DNA from: Lantana camara | Taxonomy: Eukaryota; Streptophyta; Magnoliopsida; Lamiales; Verbenaceae | DNA length: 64,000 nt | Assembly: GCA_037501455.1 (NCBI GenBank) | Contig: CM074863.1 | Coordinates: 13,326,001 to 13,390,000 of the forward strand | Reading direction: 5' to 3' | Shown here: one piece after another, positions 56,914 to 64,000 of the stretch | Layout: each line of letters begins with the position of its first letter | Position numbering within the stretch: position 1 is the first letter of the stretch | Program-made: the position numbers and the translations under genes | The notes under the pieces: model-generated | What the model was told of the DNA's origin: nothing | What the model saw: only the letters and a program-made list of their open reading frames with translations | The model's database searches: none

Positions 56914-57253
56914 CATAGATAAGAATTAAAAGGGAATGAAATTATTTTCTTCCAGGGCAAAGAGTCGTAATTCACAGACTTGATATTGAATGCAGTCATG
57001 GGTTCATGGCCCAACTTACAAATGGGCATACCCATGAACCTACAAATTTTCACGTCAAACCCAAATAATTAGGAATCAAATGACATGAAATGTGAATTTT
57101 CTTTTTTTTTTACACATTAAATATTCTGTACATAGCTATACGGATTAATACGCCTAGATACAACATGAGAAAAGTTAAATAGTATACGTTTAATCCAATT
57201 TATTCCAAAACTATGTAATGAGTTGATGGTTACTCGGACAATATCATTAGTGC
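56914..57253. other. Gap before the copia element
   Basis: AT-rich, no gene recognised. Confidence 0.4.
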
Positions 57254-57416
57254 TGTTTAGTAGGAAAAGGAATTGGTTTGTTTGTATTTCTGTGTTATGA
57301 AAGATTACAGTGGAAGAACAGGATAAATAGCCCTATTCCCTTCAGACCAGGGATATAGGAAATCTGTTATTTAAGGTAAGCTATAATCTTCCCCTAATTA
57401 CGCCTATCTTTCAACA
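57254..57416 (-). repeat. 3' LTR of the copia element
   Basis: On the minus strand it begins TGTTGAAAGATAGG, directly after the purine tract TTGAGAGGGAG, and ends CCTACTAAACA. It is about 163 bases long. The other LTR is outside the window, so the end is judged only from TG..CA and typical length. Confidence 0.6.
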
Positions 57417-57428
57417 CTCCCTCTCAAG

Positions 57429-58392
57429 TTAAGTAATCGGGTCACCGATTCTTAACTTGTCCAAGGCAGTCTGAAAAATCTGTCCGGTAACCGCCTTTGT
57501 CAGGATGTCTGCCAGTTGGTCTTCTGATCTCACAAACGGAAGCTCCACAGTGCCGTCTTCTAGTTTTTCTTTTATGAAGTGCTGGTCCACTTCCACGTGC
57601 TTTGTTCTGTCATGCTGCACGGGGTTTTCTGAAATAGTGATTGCTGCTTTGTTGTCACATCTTAGGCGACCCGGATGCTTCGGGTTCATGCCAATCTCTG
57701 TCATCAGTTTCCTCAGCCAGATGATTTCTGTGACGGCTTTTGTAATGCCACGAAACTCTGCCTCTGCACTCGAGAGAGCAACTACCTTCTGTTTCTTACT
57801 TCTCTATGTTACCACATTTCCCCCCACTAGTGTAAAGAACCCCGAGGTAGACCGTCTATCGTTTGGGTTACTTGCCCAATCTGCATCCGTATAGGCCTCG
57901 ATGTCAAGGTGACCATGTCTGCCAAACATGATCCCAATCCCCACGGTGCCCTTCAAGTATCGCAGGACTCTTATCACTGCTTCCATATATATGAGCCCTT
58001 TGGGGTTGGTGCATAAACTGACTCACCACCCCCACAGCATACGTGATATCGGGTCTAGTGTGAGATAGATAGATCAGCTTCCCAACTAGCCGCTGATACT
58101 TCTCTCTGTCTGCTGGTTCTCCTCATTCATCAATTTTGAGCTTATGATTAACCTAAATAGGGGTGTCTGCAGGCTTGCAATCTAGCATCCCTGTCTCAGC
58201 AAGCAAGTCCAGCACGTATTTCTTCGGTGAAATGAAGATCCCTCTCTTGGACCTTAGGACTTCTATCCCGAGAAAGTACTTTAATCCTCCCAGATCCTTC
58301 ATCTCGAACTCCTGGAACAAGTTTTCTCTGAGCCTCGTGATCTCCTCCCTATCACTCCCAGTTATAATCATATCATCCACATAGATGATCAA
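57429..58392 (-). pseudogene. Copia pol 3' part: reverse transcriptase palm and RNase H
   Basis: Minus strand fragments are 58392-58153 with IIYVDDMIITGSD, the catalytic YVDD box, and GGLKYFLGIEV; 57986-57804 with [12 protein letters not shown] and DADWASNPNDRRSTSGFF, the copia RNase H; and 57704-57429 with CDNKAAITISENPV and RTKHVEVDQHFIKEK. They lie in different frames or are separated by stops, so no polyprotein can be made from them. Confidence 0.85.
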
Positions 58393-58555
58393 GCACGCGA
58401 TCAGGTCTCCTCTCTTCTTTAAAAAAAGAGTGTGGTCCGAGTTACTCTGCCTGTACCCATATCGCTACATTGCTACTGTAAACCTTCCGAACCATGCACG
58501 TGGGGACTGTTTGAGTCCATAGAGGGCTTTTCGGAGCCTACAGACCTCGTTTGCT

Positions 58556-59220
58556 TTAAAGTCCTCTGTGAACCCCAGGAGGGGCTTCCATGTACACCTC
58601 TTCTGTCAAATCACCGTAAAGGAAGGCATTTTTCACGTCAAACTGATAGAGAGGCCGGTACTTATTTGCTGCTACAGATAGTAGAACTCGGACTGTATCT
58701 ATCTTGGCCACTGGAGAGAAAGTTTCTGAATAGTCAATCCCATATGTCTGCGTGTATCCCTTCGCCACTAGACGAGCCTTGTACCTTTCAACGGTACCAT
58801 CTGCCTTGTGTTTAATCGTGAACACCCATTTGCACCCTACCCGAGTGGGATTCTCAGAGATGGTTACCTCATGTAGGAGATCATCCGGAGGGGAGTTATT
58901 GGTGGTGGTACTGAGCTTTTCACTGTTAAGATCTGAATCGGGCTCGTAGTCACCGAACCAGTAAAAGGGGTCATTCTGTTTCTCCCCCTGAGCCCTTTGT
59001 TGGTTCTGATAGAAATACTCAGTCTCCAAAAACTCACAATCCATGGTGACATGAATACGGCGTGTCACGGGATTATAGCACTTATACCCCTTTTGATGAG
59101 GAGCGTACCCAAGAAAAACACACTTGACAGCACACGGATCAAGCTTTGTTCGTTCAGTTTTGGGAATATGGACAAAGACCAAACACCTAAAGACCCTAGG
59201 GGGTAAAGTGAGGTGTGGAG
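58556..59220 (-). pseudogene. Copia pol middle part: integrase end and reverse transcriptase start
   Basis: The frame starts at the hAT insertion point with [12 protein letters not shown] and [18 protein letters not shown] (end of integrase). It continues to [44 protein letters not shown] and [12 protein letters not shown] (fingers and palm of reverse transcriptase), and breaks at 58556. The reading continues directly from the integrase fragment on the other side of the hAT element. Confidence 0.87.
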
Positions 59221-62200
59221 CAGTGGCGGATCTACCATAGGACAAGGGGGAGCTTGAGCCCCCCCTTCCACCACAACACTAGAACCCACCCCCTGTATAA
59301 ATAAAAATAATTACATACCAAACCTCACCCGCCCCCCCTCCTCCACGGCCCACACCCACAGCCCCAATTCTAATTCTAAATTTATACCCCAATTCCAATT
59401 CCCAAGCCCCAACTCTAATTACAATTTTATTCCATCCCATCGGCCCACCCACCACAATTAAAAGCCCCATTTCTAATTACAAATATATACCATCCAAGCC
59501 CCATCTCTAATTACAAATTTAAACCATCCCACCGGCCCACCCACCAGAAAAGCCCCAATTCCAATTCCTATTGCAAATTTATGCCCTCCCCCACGACATA
59601 CATGATACAACTAATACACCCAAAATCAAAAAATACAACCCCAGCGCCCCTGCGTTCAAGCATCTTCATCCCCCATCCTCAAAAATTAAAACCTACACAT
59701 ATTTATCCCAAATTTCAATTGTGAATTCATTCCTCTCTCTCTCTCCAAATAGGGTAAGCTTCCATTTAATTTTTTTAGTTTTAATTTATGCAAAAGTTGA
59801 GGGTTTTTGTGAAGTGGATTAACTTGTGTTAATTGATGAATTATCTTTTTGAATTGGTATTGTAGTTTGCAATCATGCATCGGTACTTTAGCAAAAGATC
59901 GAAGTGTTCTATTGAATCATCAAATTCAACTGTCAACCAAGAAAAAATTAATGTTGGTAGTGTTGAATTCAATCCCGAAGATATAATTAGTGATCCGGGG
60001 CTACGAAAACCTATTGAAAGTTATGATGTCCGTCTTAGAGATCGCATTCGAAGAGAATATATATCTAAGGGACCTTGCCAACCAAAAGGTCATATTTTTC
60101 CAAAAACTACATTTGGAAAAGAGAACCGGAGTTTTCAAGTTAGATGGTTTGAAAAACATACATGGTTAGAGTATAGCGTAGATAAAGATGCAGCCTTTTG
60201 TTTTTGGTGTTATCTTTTTAAACCCCTTAATGCCAATCGTTTTGGAGACAATGTGTTTGTAAGTGTGGGTTGTAAAAATTGGAAGAAAGCACTAAACAAT
60301 TTCAAAGAACATGAAGGTGAAGTGAATAGCACACACAATCAAGCTAGAATAATGTTTAATGCGTTCAACAACCAAAGACAAAGCATTGAATATAACTGGA
60401 GTGTATATGATAAGGAAGACGAAGTCAATTATCGTATTCGCTTGACTGCATCTTTGGATGTGATTCGATTGCTCTTGTGTCAAGGAATGCCTTTTCGTGG
60501 ACATGATGAATCGTCGCAGTCCTTAAATAGGGGAAATTTTTTAGAGGTACTTGATTGGTATCGTGAGCGTAAAGCGGAAGTAGCTGCAGTTACATTGGAT
60601 AAGGCTCCCGGTAATAATCAGATGGTTTCTCCTGAAGTACAAAAAGAATTAACAAGTTGTTGTGCAGTTGAAACTACAAAGGCCATATTGAAAGATATTG
60701 GAGATCGCAATTTCTCTCTTTTGGTTGATGAAGCACGTGATATCTCGGTGAAAGAGCAAATGGCTTTGGTTCTTAGATATGTTAATAAGGATGGAGAGAT
60801 TATAGAAAGATTTTTAGCCTTAGTTCATGTCACCGATACTACAGCAAAGTCTTTAAAGGAAGGAATAGACTCAATATTTGCTAAGCACGGTTTGTCACTG
60901 TCACGATTGAGGGGTCAAGGCTATGATGGTGCATCAAATATGCGGGGTGAATTCAATGGTTTGAAAACACTGATTTTGAATGAAAATAGTTCAGCTAAGT
61001 ATGTTCATTGTTTCGCTCACCAGCTCCAGTTAGTTGTTGTTACTGTTGCAAAAGATCATAGTGCTGTAAGTGATTTTTTCAGTATTGTCACTATGATTGT
61101 GAACACATGTGGAACTTCTTGTAAGAGAAGGGACAAACTAAGACAACTTGAGCATGAAAGGATTGTCAACAATTTGGAAAGTGAAGACATTACAAGTGGG
61201 AGAGGTTTAAATCAAGAGATGAGTTTATGTAGACCGGGTGACACTCGATGGGGATCACACTTCACTACTTTGCTTCGGTTAAAAAATATGTGGTCGTCGA
61301 TAATTAAAGTGCTTGAACATGTGTATGAAGATGGTTCTAATCCGGATAGTAGAGGTATATCAAAAACATTAATTATGAGGATTGAAAGCTATGACTTTGT
61401 TTTTATTCTACATCTAATGATAGAGTTGCTTGGATCAACCAATGATTTGTCGACGACTCTACAACTAGGGGATCAAAATATTGTTCAAGCTTTGTCTTTG
61501 ATTGACACAACAAAAAAATTAGTACGAAATCTTAGGGAGAATGGATGGGATCAATTTTTGGGACAAGTTGAAGATTTTTGTGTAGCTAATTCAATTGACA
61601 TCATTAATATGGATGATACAATCAAATCTCGTGTACGTATGAGGCGGGACGGATGTGTAACTAATTATCATCATTACAAGGTGGAGATTTTTTGTCAGGT
61701 AAGTTCTAAATTTTATTTCTTATTTATGTTTACTATCTAATTGATAACTAAATTGTAAATTTTTGTTTTCTTGTAATGGATAGGTTCTTGATTTACTTAT
61801 TCAAGAAATGGACCACCGTTTCCCTGAAGCCAATACAGAATTGCTTACTTGCATGAATTGTCTTAGTCCAAAGAACTCATTTGCTAATTTCAATATTGAG
61901 AAGTTGGTCCGCCTCGCAGAACTTTATCCAGATGACTTCTCATGGACTGAACGTACGACTCTTCCCTTCCAACTTAGAACTTATATTACTGATGTAATTG
62001 ATAAAGACGAATTCTCCAATATTGAAGATTTGGGAAAACTAGCAAAGATATTAGTTGCTACTGGAAGAGATAAAGCTTTCCCATTGTTGTATCGTTTAAT
62101 TGAATTGACGCTGATCCTTCCGGTTGCAACAGCATCTGTCGAGCGAGCATTTTCTGCCATGAAACTTATCAAAACTGATTTGCGAAGCAGAATGGGAGAT

Positions 62201-62465
62201 GAATGGTTGAACGACATCATGGTTGTATACAATGAAAGAGAAATCTTCAAAAGAATTGATAATGAGACTATTCTACAGCGGTTTCAAGGGATGGCGAATC
62301 GTCGAAAACAGTTATCATCTATAAGTTCTAGTGTCTCAGAAAAATTGTAAAACATTCTATGTAATTGAATATTTTATTTAATTTTAAATTATTAATTTTT
62401 TTTAAATATGTTGAGGTCGAAGAATTTTCAGCCCCGGCTCCCAAGAAATTCTGGATCCGCCCCTG
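59221..62465 (+). mobile_element. Complete hAT transposon, 3245 bp, 8-bp TSD
   Basis: Ends CAGTGGCGGATCTACC and the complement of CAGGGGCGGATCCAGA. TSD GTGTGGAG is exact at 59213-59220 and 62466-62473. It contains one gene, a transposase with an unbroken frame across two exons, so the element could be autonomous. It is inserted in the integrase region of the copia element and reads in the opposite direction. Confidence 0.92.
59875..62350 (+). CDS. hAT transposase (TTF zinc finger, DUF4371, hAT dimerisation)
   Basis: Exon 1 59875-61698 and exon 2 61784-62350, with CAG|GTAAGT and GGATAG|GTT borders, give 796 residues without a stop. A 5' UTR intron is likely (GTAAGC near 59752, TTGTAG before 59867). 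The N-terminus has a TTF-type zinc finger with WLEYSVDKDAAFCFWCYLF (98-116). The central part matches the DUF4371/RNase H-like fold, with FSLLVDEARD (Asp285 a candidate first catalytic residue) and GYDGASNMRG (Asp351 region). HCFAHQLQL follows. The C-terminus has LPVATASVERAFSAMKLIK with Glu728, the hAT dimerisation block. It cuts and pastes DNA bearing CAGTGGCGGA-type ends. It resembles plant ZMYM1/TTF-type transposase-like proteins. The TSD and intact frame argue for a mobile element, not a domesticated gene. Confidence 0.92.
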
Positions 62466-62473
62466 GTGTGGAG

Positions 62474-64000
62474 GGATATTGGTTTGTGTTTGGAGAATGG
62501 ATAGGGGTGTTTGATTGTCAAGGATTTTTGTGGGTAATCTATTTGTGAGGTATGTGGCTGTGGCGATAGCTTCTGGCCAGAAGGATGTCGGGACCTTAGA
62601 TTCAGTTAGAATGGATCTGGATATTTCAATGAGGGTTCGGTTTTTTCGTTCTGCAACACCATTCTGTTGGGAAGTATTAGAGCAGGTAGTTTGATGGACA
62701 AGACCATGTTTTTGAAAGAAATCTCCCATTTTTTTATTGACAAACTCCCGTCCATTGTCAGACCGAAGGATCTGAATTTTATGATTAAACTGTGTCTGGA
62801 TCATAGTATAGAAATTAACAAAGGTTTCATAAACTTCAGATTTGTTTTGGAGAAAGTAAACCCATGTCATACAGGATCAATCATCAATGAACAAAACAAA
62901 ATATTGAAACCGACTTTGATTTGCAATTGGGACGAGTCCCCAAACATCCGAATGAATCAAAGAAAAAATTGTCTGAACCCGAGTGTTAGTGGGTTTAAAA
63001 CTAGTTCTGTGACTCTTAGCAAGTAAGCATGTTTGACAAGACAGGTTAACATGCCTTTTATTTTGAAACAAAACAGGAAATAACAGATGAAGGTACCCAA
63101 TTGAAGAGTGCCCCAGTCTACGATACCAAAGCCAAATTTGTGTGTCACTTGCTCCTTTTGATAAGAAAACCTTTGAGGCAGAATCCAATTCATCAACATA
63201 ATAGAGGTCGTCCCGCTCAGTACCACGCTCAATTATCTCCTTCGAATGAATGTCCTGTATTAGACAGAAACGAGGATACATTAGAACAACACAGTTCAAT
63301 TCATTTGTCAAGTGACTAATAGATAGAAGCTTGCAAGATAGTGACGGAACATGGAGACAATTTTTCAATTTTGATTTGGGAGATAGAGAAATTTCCTCTT
63401 CCCGAGTGACCTCGACTAGAGCTCCATTGGCAGTTTGGATGTGAGACTGTTTTGGGTTAACAGGGTTGCCTATATCGGATGAGTCATAGGTCATAGTGTC
63501 TGTGGCACCACAGTTAAATATCCAATTTTTTAATTTTGGTGTGTGGGTTTGAGTGTGGAGGGCCTGCTTTGAATTTATCATGGGATATGGGGCTGAATTG
63601 CAATCATGGGATTTATGTGGGGTTTTATTTGCAAATAAGGTGCAATTGGGAAAATTAAAAGGAGAATCACTAGGGTTTGGGACATCACCCCCAAACCAGT
63701 TACCTATTCCGCCGCTTTCCATGTCTGCTCCCCCGTTTTCCCAACCGGCAAATGACGTGTTGGCACGCCGGATTCCTCCTGCCGCCGTACCGGTGTCTCC
63801 ACCTTGGTTGACCATGCCTACGGCGGCGCCACCTTGGCACAAGTCTCTTCCAGCCGTTTCAGCCAGAGGTTTGCCTACGGCGGCGTTGGCCCTCCTGTTT
63901 CCGCCGCCGGTTGGTGCCGATTTGATGTGGGTCTTCCGGGATCCCTCCCACCAGTCAGGGTATCCCACAATTTCGAAGCATTCCTCCGTTGTATGCTTGG
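62474..64000 (-). pseudogene. Copia gag end, protease, integrase (partial, runs off window)
   Basis: Open on the minus strand from the window edge to a stop at 62879-62877. Near the edge HTTEECFEIVGYPDWW is the usual copia gag zinc-knuckle context. WIFNCGATDTMTYDSSD is the protease site, with Asn where the catalytic Asp is expected. LGHSSIGYLHL and CQTCLLAKSHR form the integrase zinc finger, and IHSDVWGLVPI starts the integrase core. The stop TGA replaces the Cys after FIDD. Beyond it the same frame continues (62876-62474) with ILRSDNGREF, HQTTCSNTSQQNGVAERKN and TSFWPEAIATATYLTNRLP before the hAT insertion. Confidence 0.87.

Larger units (their letters stand above)
57254..64000 (-). mobile_element. 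Ty1-copia retrotransposon, decayed, split by a hAT transposon
   Basis: On the minus strand the order is gag zinc-knuckle remnant, protease, integrase, reverse transcriptase, RNase H, polypurine tract and LTR, the copia order. The 5' part continues past the right edge. It carries stops and frameshifts, and a 3.2-kb hAT element sits in the integrase region. The 3' LTR is short (57254-57416). Confidence 0.85.

Noticed and set aside
57505..57894. 129-codon plus-strand frame
   Set aside because: Antisense to copia RNase H remnants; rich in Ser and Phe and without a domain.
1..64000. A new multi-gene defence or biosynthetic system
   Set aside because: The genes belong to known, unrelated families, and their grouping is better explained by old synteny and tandem duplication than by a shared pathway.

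Overview
This window is nuclear DNA of a eudicot plant. Its genes have many introns with GT..AG borders. It encodes a PPR-DYW protein, a LRK10-like receptor kinase, tau-class glutathione S-transferases (GSTs) and plant DUF569. The spaces between genes are AT-rich and full of LTR retrotransposons, hAT and Mutator-like elements. Species cannot be named from the sequence.

Layout from left to right. 1-2.7 kb: the 3' end of a PPR-DYW gene (+) converging on a two-exon DUF569 gene (-). 2.8-7.4 kb: non-coding DNA holding a poly(A)-tailed retroposon (4344-5040) and a 1.4-kb foldback Mutator-like element (5356-6766). 7.5-9.4 kb: an intact LRK10-like receptor kinase (+). From 10.1 to 56 kb the minus strand carries a mixed cluster of three 14-exon TTC38-type TPR genes (A 10163-13927, B 28117-32440, C 42171-50356) and tau GSTs. 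One GST is broken by a solo LTR inside exon 1 (15382-18013), one looks intact but has a 6.75-kb retrotransposon in its only intron (18600-26505), and one is a small relic (55385-55855). 57.2-64 kb: a decayed Ty1-copia element (-) running off the right edge, split by a complete hAT transposon with an apparently intact two-exon transposase.

The gene content (PPR-DYW, DUF569, TTC38-like TPR, tau GST) matches, from memory, two related Arabidopsis blocks: At1g59670-At1g59720 (GSTU15, GSTU16, DUF569, CRR28) and At1g27100-At1g27150 (DUF569, TPR, GSTU13, GSTU14, TPR). It is therefore probably an old conserved neighbourhood that has since grown by tandem duplication and transposon insertion.

The strongest non-gene signals are insertions with exact target-site duplications (TSDs): an LTR retrotransposon with two identical 455-bp LTRs but no coding capacity; solo LTRs of 1.75 and 3.1 kb; MITEs with exact 8-bp (hAT), 9-10-bp (Mutator-like) or 3-bp (Harbinger-like) TSDs; a mitochondrial nad5 fragment with a group II intron domain V inside an hAT-like element in a TTC38 intron; and a pair of duplicated flanks in which each copy shows the empty site of the other's MITE. 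All exon borders were read by eye from splice motifs, reading phase and paralogue comparison. No alignment or database search was run.
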